Shown: positions 31,132-41,398 of the stretch, one piece after another
Layout of the letters: each line of letters starts with the position of its first letter
Numbering within the stretch: the first letter of the stretch is position 1
Source: Luteimonas sp. J29
GTDB lineage: Bacteria > Pseudomonadota > Gammaproteobacteria > Xanthomonadales > Xanthomonadaceae
Assembly (NCBI RefSeq): GCF_000472505.1
Contig: NZ_AWZR01000003.1
Location: 62,001-126,000, forward strand
Reading direction: 5' to 3'
Length of the DNA: 64,000 nucleotides
Position numbers and translations under genes: made by a program
Notes under the pieces: generated by a model
Database searches by the model: none
What the model was told of the DNA's origin: nothing
What the model saw: only the letters and a program-made list of their open reading frames with translations

Positions 31132-32817
31132 TCAGGTGGTCCACTGACCTTCGGGGGGCGCGGCGGCCGTGGCGCGGTTGCGACCGGCGGCCTTGCTCGC
31201 GTAGAGCGCGGTGTCGGCGCGCTCGAACAGGCTCGACATGGATTCGCCCGGCGCCAGCTCGGCCACGCCGATGCTCAGCGACGCCGCGATGCTGGCCTCG
31301 GGCATGGCCAGCGGGCGGCAGTGCACCGACACGCGCATGCGTTCGGCGACGGCCAGTGCCGAGGGCGCATCGTGCCCGGGGAGCACCACGAGGAACTCGT
31401 CGCCGCCGTAGCGACCAAGCATGTCGCCGCGGCGCAGCTGGTTGCGCAGCCGCCAGCACACGATGCGCAGGCACTGGTCGCCGACCGCGTGGCCGTGGCG
31501 GTCGTTGATCTCCTTGAACCGGTCCAGGTCGACGAAGGCGATCGACAGCGTGTCCCCCCGCGCGCGCGCCTCCTCGACCTCCTTGAACAGGCGTTCCTCG
31601 ATCCCGTGGCGGTTGAGGATCTTGGTGACCGGGTCCATGGTCGCCTGGCGGCTGGCCAGGTCGCGGTCGCGCCGCAGCTGCAGCAGCTTGTCCGACAGGC
31701 CCAGCGCCAGCAGCAGGCTGGCGAGCACGAACGCGGCGGCGAGCCCCTCCTCCAGCCAGGTCGGCCCCACCCACAGCCCCATCATCTCGGCCGCAGCCAG
31801 GCCGCAGAACACCATCAGCGGACTCCACGAGGCGAGCACCACGCGCGCCGCGCGTACCCCGCGCACCGACAGCACCGTTGCCGCCAGGAGCAGCACGACC
31901 GCCGAGTACAGCAGGGCGAAGTTGCCGGTCCAGCGCAGGACCGTCGCCTCGGTGAACAGCGAGCCCGCGGCGGTGGCCGCGGCGACCGCCGTGCCCACGT
32001 GCACGAACCGGTTGAGGACCGGCGCGTTGCGGTACAGGGCCAGGTAGGAGGCGATGAACAGGTTGCTGCAGATGATGCCCAGCCCGCCGAAGATGCGGTT
32101 GACCCGTGGCCCGCTGGCGAACAGGGCATCGCTGCCGGGGATCCAGCGCAGGTCGCCGCCCATCGTGGCGAGGTATCCGATCGCGCACGCCAGCATCGCG
32201 CTGAAGTAGGCGTAGCTGCGCTCGCCGGTGCCGCCCCAGAACGCAAGCCCGAGGATCGTCAGCACCAGCAGCGTGGTGAACACCAGGCTGCGCCAGCCCA
32301 TGTAGGCCAGGTCGTCGCGCAGCACCTGGTCGAGCGGCTCGACCGACACCGGCGACACCACGCCGTGGCGCCCTTCCACGCGCAGCCACACCACCTCGCC
32401 GGGGGGGATTCCGCCGGGCAGGTCGACGACCAGCGCCCGGTGCGCGTGGCGCATGTCCGCGTCGTCGCCATACAGCGCATGCCGCGTCGGCTGCGCGGCC
32501 CCGGGGGCCCAGGCCTCGACCCGGTAGAGGTAAGGCGAGCGCAGCAGCAGCTGCGGCCGGTCGCCGGCGGCCACCGGCCCGCGGGCGGCCACCCGCCACC
32601 ACTGCACGCTGCGGGTCGGCTGCTTCAGGTACGGGCGGTCGCGTGGCGGCAGCAGGCGGGCGTCATGGAGCCCGGCCAGCACTTCGGCCACCGGAGGATC
32701 GTCGCGCAGTTCGCGCACCTCCAGTTCCACGGCCGCGGCCAGCGACGGACTGAGCACCAGCAGCAGCCAGAGCGAAAGCCGGCGCCACCAGGCGTAGCGA
32801 TACCCCGGTTCCCCCAT
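31132..32817 (-). CDS. diguanylate cyclase with 7TM sensor (7TMR-DISM-GGDEF)
   Basis: 561 aa. Signal-like segment 11-30, periplasmic 7TMR-DISMED2-type domain to about 175, seven hydrophobic helices to about 380, then a GGDEF domain. The active site is intact (GRYGGDEFLVVLPG), as is the RxxD inhibitory site (RRGD, five residues before GGDEF). It should make c-di-GMP in response to an external cue. The FimX-like c-di-GMP receptor lies 6.4 kb away. Confidence 0.9.
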   Translation of the reverse strand: MGEPGYRYAWWRRLSLWLLLVLSPSLAAAVELEVRELRDDPPVAEVLAGLHDARLLPPRDRPYLKQPTRSVQWWRVAARGPVAAGDRPQLLLRSPYLYRVEAWAPGAAQPTRHALYGDDADMRHAHRALVVDLPGGIPPGEVVWLRVEGRHGVVSPVSVEPLDQVLRDDLAYMGWRSLVFTTLLVLTILGLAFWGGTGERSYAYFSAMLACAIGYLATMGGDLRWIPGSDALFASGPRVNRIFGGLGIICSNLFIASYLALYRNAPVLNRFVHVGTAVAAATAAGSLFTEATVLRWTGNFALLYSAVVLLLAATVLSVRGVRAARVVLASWSPLMVFCGLAAAEMMGLWVGPTWLEEGLAAAFVLASLLLALGLSDKLLQLRRDRDLASRQATMDPVTKILNRHGIEERLFKEVEEARARGDTLSIAFVDLDRFKEINDRHGHAVGDQCLRIVCWRLRNQLRRGDMLGRYGGDEFLVVLPGHDAPSALAVAERMRVSVHCRPLAMPEASIAASLSIGVAELAPGESMSSLFERADTALYASKAAGRNRATAAAPPEGQWTT

Positions 32818-32863
32818 GCGCCGATCGTATCCGATCCGGCGCCGGTGCGCCGCGGCCGCGCGA

Positions 32864-33784
32864 TCAGTCCCCGGAACGCACCGTCGCGACGGCGTCGTGG
32901 GCGTGCAGGCTCTCGAAGTGCGAGACCGTGGCCTCGAAGCGCTCGACCCGCGGGTCGGCCGACAGCGCCGCGGCCACGCGCCTGGCGGCGTCCTCGCAGA
33001 ACATCAGGTTGGCGGCGTTGAGCGCGGCGAATGCCTGCTCGTCCTCGCGCTTGACCGCGGTCTGCACCGGCGTGCCGAGCGCCTGCTCCAGGATGTCGAC
33101 CAGCGCGGCGACCGGCAGTCCGTCGAACGCGGGACGCAGGCGCACCGTGACGTCGGCGCGGCTGCGCTGCGCGTGCGGGGTGGCGGCCATGCCGCGCGGC
33201 GAGGCCAGCCATTCGCGCACCGCGTCCACCGACAGCGGCCGCGCCGCGGCGAAGTCCTCCGCGAAGCGTTCGGCATTGAGCTGCCGCGACAGCGCGGCCG
33301 AGGCCGGACAGGTGCTCGAGTATTCGACCGACAGGCGCAGGTCGAGCTGCAGGCGGCCCGCGTCCAGCTCGGCGACCACTTCCACCGGGTAGGTCTTCCA
33401 CCCGCCGTGGCCGCTGGCCAGGGCCTTGCGCCAGAGCATGTGCCCGTAGCGGATCGCGATCCGGGCGCGGGCCGACAGGCCGCGCTGGGAGTCGATGCAG
33501 TCCTGGAGCACGCGCCGGAGCGCGGCGTGGCCGGGCGGTTCGGCGGCGAGCGCCTCCTGCAGGCGCAGGTACAGGCGCGACATGTGGATGCCGCGCGCCG
33601 AGGCGTCGCGCAGGTCCACCGACACGTCGACCGAGGCCGGCGCCAGCAGCGGCGCGCCGCCGTCGTCGCCGGCGAGCCGGACCGGCAGCGCGATGTTGGC
33701 CATGCCGACCCAGTCGAGGGGCCGGGCGGCCTTGGCGACTTCGCCGGCGACGTCGGGAAGCGGGGATGGGGGGGACGGGTTCAC
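32864..33784 (-). CDS. folE2: FolE2, GTP cyclohydrolase I type IB
   Basis: 306 aa from GTG at 33784; an upstream frame is non-coding. Family motifs: DWVGMANIALPV at the N-terminus, DLRDASARGIHMSRLYL, EYSSTCPASAALSRQL with the metal-binding Cys, and TPHAQRSRADVTVR. It makes dihydroneopterin triphosphate for folate/queuosine. Type IB enzymes work with metals other than zinc and often replace FolE when zinc is scarce. Confidence 0.92.
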   Translation of the reverse strand: MNPSPPSPLPDVAGEVAKAARPLDWVGMANIALPVRLAGDDGGAPLLAPASVDVSVDLRDASARGIHMSRLYLRLQEALAAEPPGHAALRRVLQDCIDSQRGLSARARIAIRYGHMLWRKALASGHGGWKTYPVEVVAELDAGRLQLDLRLSVEYSSTCPASAALSRQLNAERFAEDFAAARPLSVDAVREWLASPRGMAATPHAQRSRADVTVRLRPAFDGLPVAALVDILEQALGTPVQTAVKREDEQAFAALNAANLMFCEDAARRVAAALSADPRVERFEATVSHFESLHAHDAVATVRSGD

Positions 33785-33815
33785 GGAAATCGCTGGCGGC
33801 GGAACAGTGGACAGT

Positions 33816-34538
33816 TTACCGGCCCCCGCCCTGACTTCCCTGCAACGATGCGTTGCCGCCGCGCGCGGCCCGCCAGGCGGCCAGCAGCATCCGCACCGGC
33901 GGCACCGCCGGGCGCGGCGCGCCGGGCGCCGGCGCATGCGCCGCCAAAACGCCCAGCCGCTCGCGCAGCATGGCCTGGCGCAGCCGGCGCGGGCGGCCCA
34001 GTGCCGCCACCCCGGGCGCGTCCAGCGAGTGCCGCAGCGCCAGCGCCGCGTCGAGGTCGCCGCGCGCCAGGGCGCGCTCGATCCGCAGGGTCCCGGTGAA
34101 CGCATCCAGGGCCGCGGGCGCGGGGCCGACCCGGCGCCCGAACAGCGCGGTCTCGCAGTGCAGCACCCCCGCCGCCCAGCCCCGCAGGGCCTCCTGTTCG
34201 GCCTGCGCGGAGTCGGGCTCGCGGGTGGCGGGGAGCCGGGCCAGTGCCAGCGCCAGCCCGTCCCAGGGGGCATCGATCCGCTGCAGCGCCTCGCCCAGCG
34301 GATGGCGCCGGGCGCCGCGGGCCCAGCCGCGCAGTTCGTCCTGCCACCAGGCCAGCTTGGCCAGCCCCGGCGCCGGTTCGGCACCGGCCCAGGCCGCGTC
34401 GTGGAGCTCCTGCAGCAACGAGAACCAGGCTGCGGCCCGGGTCCGCAGCGCGGGTGCGACGAAGGCCTGGGCGATCCCCCACTCCGGCCAGCGCCCGCGC
34501 CACTTGTCGAGGAAGCTGTCGAGCGACTCCTGGCTCAC
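33816..34538 (-). CDS. squalene/phytoene synthase-like protein without catalytic Asp motifs
   Basis: 240 aa, GTG start in a 4-bp overlap with the gph stop. SLDSFLDKWRGRWPEW, FSLLQELHDAAW, LAKLAWWQDELRGWARG and RHPLGEALQ are the helical pattern of the squalene/phytoene synthase superfamily. I see neither of the usual DxxxD prenyl-diphosphate motifs, so catalysis is doubtful. It is conserved in order with gph and ubiG, which hints at quinone or membrane metabolism. Confidence 0.65.
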   Translation of the reverse strand: MSQESLDSFLDKWRGRWPEWGIAQAFVAPALRTRAAAWFSLLQELHDAAWAGAEPAPGLAKLAWWQDELRGWARGARRHPLGEALQRIDAPWDGLALALARLPATREPDSAQAEQEALRGWAAGVLHCETALFGRRVGPAPAALDAFTGTLRIERALARGDLDAALALRHSLDAPGVAALGRPRRLRQAMLRERLGVLAAHAPAPGAPRPAVPPVRMLLAAWRAARGGNASLQGSQGGGR

Positions 34539-35233
34539 CGGACGCGCTCCCCCGCCGCGACGGGCCAGGCCGCCGGATCGAGCAGCCGCTCCGGCGCGTG
34601 CGCCATGACGTCGCCCTGCCAGACCGCCGGGTCGTCGTCCTCGAGGCGGTAGCCCCACAGTGCGACCACCGACGCCATGCCCGCCGCGCGGGCGGCATCG
34701 ATGTCGCGGCGGTCGTCGCCCACGTAGACGCATGCCGCCGGGGCCAGGCCCAGCGATCGGGCCGCGTGCAGCAGCGGCATCGGGTGCGGCTTGCGCTCGG
34801 CCAGGCTGTCGCCGCCGACGAGCACGCCGCAGCGCCCGCTCCAGCCCAGGCCCGGCATCAGGTCGCGGGCCAGGTCGTAGGGCTTGTTGGTGACGATGCC
34901 CCAGCGCACGCCGTCGGCCTCGAGCGCCGCCAGCAGCGCCTCGACGCCGGGGAACGGGGCGCCATGGCGGCCGAGTTCGCCGCGGTAGGTCGCGAGGAAC
35001 TCCGGCACCAGGCCGGGCACCTCCTCCGCCGGCACGTCCGGGAACGCCGCCGCGGACATCGCCCGCGCGCCGCGCGAGACGTGCGGGCGCAGCGCGGACA
35101 GCGCCATCGGCGGCCTGCCGCGCGCGGCGCGCATCCGGTTCACGGTGGCCAGCATGTCCGGCGCGCTGTCGAGCAGGGTCCCGTCGAGGTCGAACAGCAC
35201 GCCGCGCGGGAACCGGGGGGGATGGGCAGTCAT
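34535..35233 (-). CDS. gph: HAD phosphatase, phosphoglycolate phosphatase type
   Basis: 232 aa. HAD motif I is LFDLDGTLLDSAPD, motif II GIVTNKP, motif III Lys in ERKPHPMP, motif IV VYVGDDRRDIDAA. The family removes 2-phosphoglycolate produced by DNA repair. It is placed 13 bp after ubiG, a pairing (ubiG-gph) common in gammaproteobacteria. Confidence 0.9.
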   Translation of the reverse strand: MTAHPPRFPRGVLFDLDGTLLDSAPDMLATVNRMRAARGRPPMALSALRPHVSRGARAMSAAAFPDVPAEEVPGLVPEFLATYRGELGRHGAPFPGVEALLAALEADGVRWGIVTNKPYDLARDLMPGLGWSGRCGVLVGGDSLAERKPHPMPLLHAARSLGLAPAACVYVGDDRRDIDAARAAGMASVVALWGYRLEDDDPAVWQGDVMAHAPERLLDPAAWPVAAGERVR

Positions 35234-35246
35234 CGGCGGCGACCGA

Positions 35247-35966
35247 TCACGGCTTCAGCGCGCACGCCAGGTAGTTCACGTCGGTGCGCGGCACGATCCG
35301 CGCCGCGTTGCGCCACGGCTCGTAGCGAAGGCCGCTCACGTCCTCGAGCTCCAGGCCCGCCTCGCGCAGCCACGCGGCGAGTTCGGACGGCCGGATGAAG
35401 GAGTCGTAGCGGTGGGTCCCCTTCGGCAGCAGCCGCGCGACGTACTCGGCGCCGACGATCGCCAGCGCGAACGCCGCCGGGGTCCGGTTGAGGGTCGAGA
35501 CGAACAGGCGCCCGCCCGGGCGCAGCGCGCGCGCGCAGGCCTCCAGGATCGCCCCCGGGTCGGGCACGTGCTCGAGCATTTCCATGCAGGTCACCGCGTC
35601 GAACGCGCCCGGCTGTTCGTCGGCCAGCGACTCCACCGCCTGCACCCGGTAGTCGACCTGCACCCCGGACTCGATCCCGTGCAGCCGCGCCACCTTGACC
35701 AGGTCCGGCGCCAGGTCGATCGCGACCACGTCGGCGCCCGCCTTCGCCAACGCCTCGCTCAGCAGGCCGCCGCCGCAGCCCACGTCGAGCACCCGCGCGC
35801 CGGCCAGCGGCACGCGCTCGGCGACGTAGCGCAGCCGCGCGGGATTGAGCGCATGCAGCGGCTTCTGCGGGCCATCCGGGTCCCACCAGCGATTGGCCAG
35901 GGACGCGAACCGGTCGAGTTCCTCCTGGCGGAAATTGGCGCCGGCGTGGCCGGGGGAAGCGTTCAT
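35247..35966 (-). CDS. ubiG: UbiG, ubiquinone O-methyltransferase
   Basis: 239 aa SAM methyltransferase: N-terminal [20 protein letters not shown] motif [27 protein letters not shown] and the UbiG-specific [12 protein letters not shown]. It does both O-methylations of ubiquinone synthesis. It is first of the ubiG-gph-prenyl-synthase-like group. Confidence 0.94.
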   Translation of the reverse strand: MNASPGHAGANFRQEELDRFASLANRWWDPDGPQKPLHALNPARLRYVAERVPLAGARVLDVGCGGGLLSEALAKAGADVVAIDLAPDLVKVARLHGIESGVQVDYRVQAVESLADEQPGAFDAVTCMEMLEHVPDPGAILEACARALRPGGRLFVSTLNRTPAAFALAIVGAEYVARLLPKGTHRYDSFIRPSELAAWLREAGLELEDVSGLRYEPWRNAARIVPRTDVNYLACALKP

Positions 35967-36042
35967 CGGGCGTGGTCCTGTGGGGTTGCGCGCACATTGT
36001 AGGAGCGACGCCGGTACGTCGGCGGCGCCGCGCGCGGTGCGT

Positions 36043-37386
36043 TCAGCCGCGCGCCACGGCGGCGATGCGCTCGCGCCACTGGCGCGCGTTGGCGACGATC
36101 CGGCCCGGGTCCATGTCGACCAGTTCGCGGTCGCGCAGGCGGGCGCGGCCGGCGATCCACACGTCGGTCACCTGCTGGCGCCCGGTGGCGTAGACCAGCT
36201 GCGAGACCACGTGGTGCAGCGGCTGGGTTTCCAGCGCCGACAGGTCCACCAGCGCCAGGTCGGCCTGCTTGCCCGGCTCGATCGATCCGACCAGGTGGTC
36301 GAAGCCGATCGCCTTCGCGCCGCCGAGGGTCGCGGCGCGCAGCGCATCGAAGGCGTCGAGCGCGGCCGCGTCCTGCGCCACGGCCTTGGCCAGGATCGCG
36401 GCGGTGCGGGTCTCGCCGAACATGTCGAGGTCGTTGTTGCTGGCCACGCCGTCGGTGCCGATCGCCAGGTTCACCCCGGCGCGCGCCAGCGCGCAGGCCG
36501 GGCAGAAGCCCGAGGCCAGCTTGAGGTTGGATTCGGGGCAGTGGACCACGCTCACCCCGCGCTCGGCGCAGAGGTGGATCTCGGCCTCGGTCAGCTGGGT
36601 CATGTGCACCGCGATCAGGCGGTCGTTGACCAGGCCCAGGCGGTCCAGGCGCGCGATCGGCCGCTGCCCGTGCTCGGCCAGCGACTGCTCGACCTCCTGC
36701 GCGGTCTCGTGCAGGTGCAGGTGCACCGGCAGGTCGAGCTGGTCGGCGAGCATCCGGATCCGCTCGAAGTTGGCGTCGTTGACCGTGTACGGCGCGTGCG
36801 GCGCGAACGCGGTCGCGACCAGCGGATCGTCGCGCCACTGGTCGTGGACCGCGGCGGCCTTGTCGAAGTACTCGTCGTCGCCGGCCGCCCAGGCGGTGGG
36901 GAAGTCGATCACCGGCAGGCCGATGCGGGCGCGGAACCCGTGCCGGCGGTAGGTGGCCGCCTGCACGTCGGGGAAGAAGTAGTTCTCGTTGACGCAGGTC
37001 ACGCCGCCGCGCAGCAGCTCGGCGATGGCCAGGGTCACGCCGTCCTCGACGAAGGCCGGGCTGATCACCGCACCCTCGATCGGCCAGATGTGCTGCTGCA
37101 GCCAGACCTTGAGCGGCAGGTCGTCGGCGACGCCGCGCATCAGGGTCATGGGATTGTGGGTGTGGGCGTTGACCAGCCCGGGAAGCAGCACCGCATCCGG
37201 CCGCGACACGGTCTCGGCGGCGGCGAAGCGCCGCCGTGCCTCGGCGGTGGGCAGCAGGGCCACGATGGCGCCGTCGCGCACCGCGACCGCATGGTCCTCG
37301 AGCACGACCCCGTGGGGCTCGACCGGCACCACGTGGCCGGCCTCGATCAGCAGGTCGCAGGTCTGGGGGGCAGGAATGTCGGTCAT
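36043..37386 (-). CDS. mtaD: TRZ/ATZ amidohydrolase, 5'-methylthioadenosine/S-adenosylhomocysteine deaminase type
   Basis: 447 aa. Metal ligands: [37 protein letters not shown] and [15 protein letters not shown]. The SNNDLDM block is typical of MtaD. It deaminates MTA/SAH or related adenosines; the exact substrate cannot be proved. ATG at 37386 is chosen over 37395 because it gives the usual short N-terminus. Confidence 0.88.
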   Translation of the reverse strand: MTDIPAPQTCDLLIEAGHVVPVEPHGVVLEDHAVAVRDGAIVALLPTAEARRRFAAAETVSRPDAVLLPGLVNAHTHNPMTLMRGVADDLPLKVWLQQHIWPIEGAVISPAFVEDGVTLAIAELLRGGVTCVNENYFFPDVQAATYRRHGFRARIGLPVIDFPTAWAAGDDEYFDKAAAVHDQWRDDPLVATAFAPHAPYTVNDANFERIRMLADQLDLPVHLHLHETAQEVEQSLAEHGQRPIARLDRLGLVNDRLIAVHMTQLTEAEIHLCAERGVSVVHCPESNLKLASGFCPACALARAGVNLAIGTDGVASNNDLDMFGETRTAAILAKAVAQDAAALDAFDALRAATLGGAKAIGFDHLVGSIEPGKQADLALVDLSALETQPLHHVVSQLVYATGRQQVTDVWIAGRARLRDRELVDMDPGRIVANARQWRERIAAVARG

Positions 37387-37526
37387 GCGGCCCATTGTGT
37401 CAGGTCGCCGCGGCAATCAGGTTGCAGCTGGCCCGCACCCGCGCGCGCGCCGGATCCGGCGGACGCGACCGCCACGCAGGAACTGGGTCCGGGCGGGCGG
37501 CGGGCGGCCGGGCCACGGCCCGGGAC

Positions 37527-38093
37527 TTACTTGACCCGGCTGACGTACTCGCCGGAGCGGGTGTCGACGCGGATGACCTCGTCCTGGCCCACGAACAGCG
37601 GCACGCGGACCACGGCGCCGGTCTCGAGCGTGGCCGGCTTGCCGCCGCCGCCCGAAGTGTCGCCGCGCACGCCCGGATCGGTCTGGGTGATCCTGAGCTC
37701 GACGAAGTTCGGCGGGGTGACCGCGATCGGGGTGCCGTTCCACAGGGTCACCACGCAGGTCTCCTCGCCCTTGAGCCACTTCTCGGCGCCGCCCATGCCC
37801 GCGGCATCGGCCTGCACCTGCTCGAAGGTCTCCGGGTTCATGAAGTGCCAGTACTCGCCGTCGCTGTACAGGTACTGCATGTCGGTGTCGATCACGTCCG
37901 CCGCCTCGAGCGAGTCGGTGGACTTGAGCGTGATCTCCTGCACCCGCCCGGACTTGATCAGGCGGTAGCGCACGCGGGTGAAGGCCTGGCCCTTGCCCGG
38001 CTTGACGTAGTCGGTGTCGGTGATGATCGCCGGCTCGTTGTTGACCAGGATCTTCTGGCCGTTCTTCACGTCGTTCATGCCCAGGGTGGCCAT
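37527..38093 (-). CDS. efp: elongation factor P
   Basis: 188 aa, three-barrel EF-P. The tip lysine that is beta-lysylated lies in [14 protein letters not shown] (Lys in PGKG); the C-terminal signature ends [14 protein letters not shown]. It rescues ribosomes at polyproline. The modification gene epmB is divergent, 90 bp away, which agrees with the EpmA/EpmB type of activation. Confidence 0.95.
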   Translation of the reverse strand: MATLGMNDVKNGQKILVNNEPAIITDTDYVKPGKGQAFTRVRYRLIKSGRVQEITLKSTDSLEAADVIDTDMQYLYSDGEYWHFMNPETFEQVQADAAGMGGAEKWLKGEETCVVTLWNGTPIAVTPPNFVELRITQTDPGVRGDTSGGGGKPATLETGAVVRVPLFVGQDEVIRVDTRSGEYVSRVK

Positions 38094-38183
38094 GGGGTCT
38101 CCTGCAGAAGGGGGCCGCCCGCGGGCGGCTAGAATGATGGGGAACAGTGCCGGCGCGGCCGGCACGCGAATCGCAGACCGCCC

Positions 38184-39185
38184 ATGATACCTGCTGCCTC
38201 CGTCCCGCTGCAGCCGTCCGGCTGGCAGCAAGCCTGGCGCGACGCCATCCGCGATCCGGGCGAGCTGCTGTCGGTGCTCGGCCTGGCCGGCCTGGTCGAC
38301 GCCTCGGACGCCGCCTGCGCCGCGTTCCCGCTGCGGGTGCCGCGCGGCTTCGTGGCGCGCATGCGCCACGGCGACCCGCACGACCCGCTGTTGCGCCAGG
38401 TGCTGCCGCTGGACGAGGAACTGCGGCCGGCGCCCGGCTTCTCGCTCGACGCGGTCGGAGACGCCGGCGCCGTCGCCGGCCACGGCGTGCTGCACAAGTA
38501 CCACGGACGCGCGCTGCTGGTGGCCACCGGCAGCTGCGCGGTCCACTGCCGCTACTGCTTCCGCCGCCACTTCCCCTACGCCGAGCAGACCGCCGCCGCC
38601 GGGCACTGGGCGGCCGCGCTCGACGCGATCCGGGCCGACGCCTCGATCCACGAGGTGATCCTGTCCGGCGGCGATCCGCTGTCCCTGGCCACACCCCGGC
38701 TCGAGGCCCTGACCACGCCGCTGGCCCGGATCGGCCACGTGCGCCGGCTGCGCGTCCACACCCGGCTGCCCGTGGTCCTGCCCGAGCGGGTGGACGACGC
38801 CCTGCTGGCCTGGCTGTCCTCCCTGCCCTGGCCGGTGGCGATCGTGGTCCACGCCAACCACGCGCGCGAGTTCGACGTCCACGTCGACGCGGCCATGGCC
38901 CGCCTGCGCGCGACCGGGGCGACGCTGCTCAACCAGGCAGTGCTGCTGCGCGGGGTCAACGACTCGCTCGAGGCCCAGGCCGAACTGCACGAACGCAGCT
39001 TCGCCGCCGGCGTGCTGCCCTACTACCTCCACCAGCTCGACCGCGTCGCCGGCGCCGCCCATTTCGAGGTGCCCGACGCGCAGGCACGACGCCTGCACGG
39101 GCAGCTCAGGACGCGCCTGCCCGGCTACCTGCTGCCGCGCCTGGTGCGGGAAGTCGCCGGCGACGCCTCGAAGCGGCCGTTATGA
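38184..39185 (+). CDS. epmB: EpmB, EF-P lysine 2,3-aminomutase
   Basis: 333 aa radical SAM protein: the cluster motif C-x3-C-x2-C is in [17 protein letters not shown], followed by [12 protein letters not shown]. It makes (R)-beta-lysine for EF-P modification. It is divergent from efp. The PLP-binding Lys of lysine aminomutases is absent or not obvious at the C-terminus, as in many short EpmB proteins. Confidence 0.92.
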   Translation: MIPAASVPLQPSGWQQAWRDAIRDPGELLSVLGLAGLVDASDAACAAFPLRVPRGFVARMRHGDPHDPLLRQVLPLDEELRPAPGFSLDAVGDAGAVAGHGVLHKYHGRALLVATGSCAVHCRYCFRRHFPYAEQTAAAGHWAAALDAIRADASIHEVILSGGDPLSLATPRLEALTTPLARIGHVRRLRVHTRLPVVLPERVDDALLAWLSSLPWPVAIVVHANHAREFDVHVDAAMARLRATGATLLNQAVLLRGVNDSLEAQAELHERSFAAGVLPYYLHQLDRVAGAAHFEVPDAQARRLHGQLRTRLPGYLLPRLVREVAGDASKRPL

Positions 39186-39247
39186 TCCCCGTCATGGACG
39201 CGACCGGCGACGGCATGGCATAACCGGCGCTGGACGGGGAGATTCGA

Positions 39248-41338
39248 ATGTCGAAGAAGTCGGACAACGCCCTGCGCCTGGTGATCGTCGACCAGCGGGT
39301 CGAGGACGCCGAAGCGCTGGTGAGCGGGCTGCGCAACGCCGGGATCGCGGTGCGCCCGGTGCGCGCGGCCACGCGCGAGGAGCTGGCCTCGGCGCTCGCC
39401 GGGCCGGCCGACCTGGTGCTGGCGGCGCTCAACGTTCCCTCGCTTGCGTTCGACGAGGCGATGCAGCTGGTCACCGGCACCGGCAAGGACCTGCCGGTGA
39501 TCGCGATCGCCGATCGCCTGGACGAGAGCGAATACGACGCGGTGCTCACCGCCGGCGCGCGCGCGGTGGCGCTGCGCCACCGGCCGCAGCAGGTGCTGTC
39601 GCAGGTCCGCAACGAGTGGGACGACCTCGAGGCCCGCCGCGCCCAGCGCCGGCTCGAGGCCCGGGTGCGCGAGACCGAGCGCCGCTGCGATGCCCTGATC
39701 GAGTCCTCGCGCGACCCGATCGCCTACATCCACGAGGGCATGCACATCCGCGCCAACAGCGCCTACCTGGAGATGTTCGGCTACGAGAGCTTCGAGGACA
39801 TCGAGGGGATGTCGCTGCTGGACATGGTCGGCCCGCAGCACGTGGACAACTTCAAGCAGCTGCTCAAGTCGCTGGCCAAGGGCGAGCCGCCGCCGCCGCG
39901 CTACGAGCTGGAGGCGCGCGACCTGGAGGGCAACGCCTTCGCCGCCTCGATGGAATTCACCCAGGCCCAATACGAGGGCGAGCCCTGCCTGCAGGTGGTG
40001 TTCCGCCGCCAGGAACTCGACCCGGAGCTGGCCCACGAGCTGGAGGAACTGCGCCAGCGCGACCAGGTCACCGGCCTGCTCAACCGGCCCACCTTCCTGC
40101 TGTCGCTGGAGGACGCGGTCGGCGACGCCGGCCAGAACAACGGCCAGCACGGCCTGCTGATGATCGAGCCCGACCACTACCACCGGCTGCTCGGGGACAT
40201 CGGGCTCGACTCCGCCGACGCCCTGCTGGCCGCGATCGCCGAGCGCCTGCGCCACACGCTGGCGGCCGAGCTCGACGACGGGCGCGCGGTGGCCGCGCGG
40301 TTCTCCGAACACACCCTCGCGGTGCTGATGCGCGGCAGCGACTACGCCGCGACCTCCGCCGTGGCCGAGCGCATCCGCGAGGCCTTTGCCGCCGAGCTGG
40401 TCTCGATCGGCAGCCGCTCGAGCGTGATCACCGCCAGCATCGGCGGCGTGCAGATCGGCGAGAAGATCGCCAGCGTCTCGCAGGTGCTGGCCAAGGCGGC
40501 GCATGGCGTGGAATCGGCCATCGGCGTGGGCGGCAACCGGGTGGAGATCTTCGACCCGGCGGCGGTGGACCGCGCCGAGCAGGAGAACGTCCGCGCCTGG
40601 GTGGCGCGCCTGCGCGACGCGCTGGACAACAACCGCCTGGTGCTGCATTACCAGCCGATCATCAACCTGCAGGGCGACACCGGTGCCACCTACGAGGCGC
40701 TGATGCGCCTGGACCCGGGCGATGGCCAGCTGATCGCCCCGGGGGCGTTCCTGCAGATCGCCGAGGAGCACGGCCTGCTCGGCGAGATCGACCGCACCGT
40801 GGTCCGGCAGGCGATCGCCGTGCTCGGCCAGCGCATCGCCGCCAACCGCCCCACCACGCTGCTGGTGAAGGTGAGCCAGGCCGCGCTCGACGACCCGTCG
40901 CTGGCCGACTTCATCGGCGAGCAGCTGCAGGCCCACGGGGTACCCGGCGAGTACCTGGTGCTGGAGCTTCCCGAGGCCAAGGTCTTCACCCACCTCAAGG
41001 CGACCCAGGCCTTCGCCGAGGCGATCGGCCGCTTCGACACGCGCCTGGCACTGGAGCAGTTCGGCGTCGGCCTGGACTCGTTCCAGCTGCTGACCCACCT
41101 CAAGCCGAACATGCTCAAGATCGACCGCAGCTTCATCGAGGATCTGCCGCGCAACGAGGACAACCAGGCCAAGGTGCGCGAGATCGCCAGGCGCGCGCGC
41201 GAGCTGGGCATCCGCACCATCGCCGAGTACGTGCAGGACGCGGCGAGCATGTCGATCCTGTTCTCCTCGGGCGTGGACTACGTCGAGGGCCACTTCCTGG
41301 CCATGGCCAGCCCGGTGATGAACTACGACTTCGAGTAG
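39248..41338 (+). CDS. fimX: FimX-like c-di-GMP receptor (REC-like/PAS/degenerate GGDEF/degenerate EAL)
   Basis: 696 aa. N-terminal receiver-like fold without clear phospho-Asp, PAS near 145-260 (CDALIESSRDPIAYIHEGMHI), GGDEF-like 275-430 where the active loop reads ARFSEHTLAV, and an EAL-like domain 445-690. EAL signatures are altered: YEALMRL remains, but LELPEAKVF, ALEQFGVG and IAEYVQD replace the catalytic ELTE, DDFGTG and AEGVE. Degeneracy in both domains is the hallmark of FimX, which binds c-di-GMP and promotes type IV pilus function. Confidence 0.88.
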   Translation: MSKKSDNALRLVIVDQRVEDAEALVSGLRNAGIAVRPVRAATREELASALAGPADLVLAALNVPSLAFDEAMQLVTGTGKDLPVIAIADRLDESEYDAVLTAGARAVALRHRPQQVLSQVRNEWDDLEARRAQRRLEARVRETERRCDALIESSRDPIAYIHEGMHIRANSAYLEMFGYESFEDIEGMSLLDMVGPQHVDNFKQLLKSLAKGEPPPPRYELEARDLEGNAFAASMEFTQAQYEGEPCLQVVFRRQELDPELAHELEELRQRDQVTGLLNRPTFLLSLEDAVGDAGQNNGQHGLLMIEPDHYHRLLGDIGLDSADALLAAIAERLRHTLAAELDDGRAVAARFSEHTLAVLMRGSDYAATSAVAERIREAFAAELVSIGSRSSVITASIGGVQIGEKIASVSQVLAKAAHGVESAIGVGGNRVEIFDPAAVDRAEQENVRAWVARLRDALDNNRLVLHYQPIINLQGDTGATYEALMRLDPGDGQLIAPGAFLQIAEEHGLLGEIDRTVVRQAIAVLGQRIAANRPTTLLVKVSQAALDDPSLADFIGEQLQAHGVPGEYLVLELPEAKVFTHLKATQAFAEAIGRFDTRLALEQFGVGLDSFQLLTHLKPNMLKIDRSFIEDLPRNEDNQAKVREIARRARELGIRTIAEYVQDAASMSILFSSGVDYVEGHFLAMASPVMNYDFE

Positions 41339-41364
41339 TCCGGCATGGCTTCCGCCTCCCGCCT

Positions 41365-41387
41365 GTAGGAGCGGCTTCAGCCGCGAC
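41365..41387 (+). repeat. Xanthomonad REP-type repeat
   Basis: GTAGGAGCGGCTTCAGCCGC plus GAC, a 23-bp imperfect-palindrome repeat (GCGGCTTCAGCCGC core). The same element recurs in opposite orientation in the following duplication and at 56382-56466. Confidence 0.9.
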
Positions 41388-41398
41388 TTCCTCCCGGT

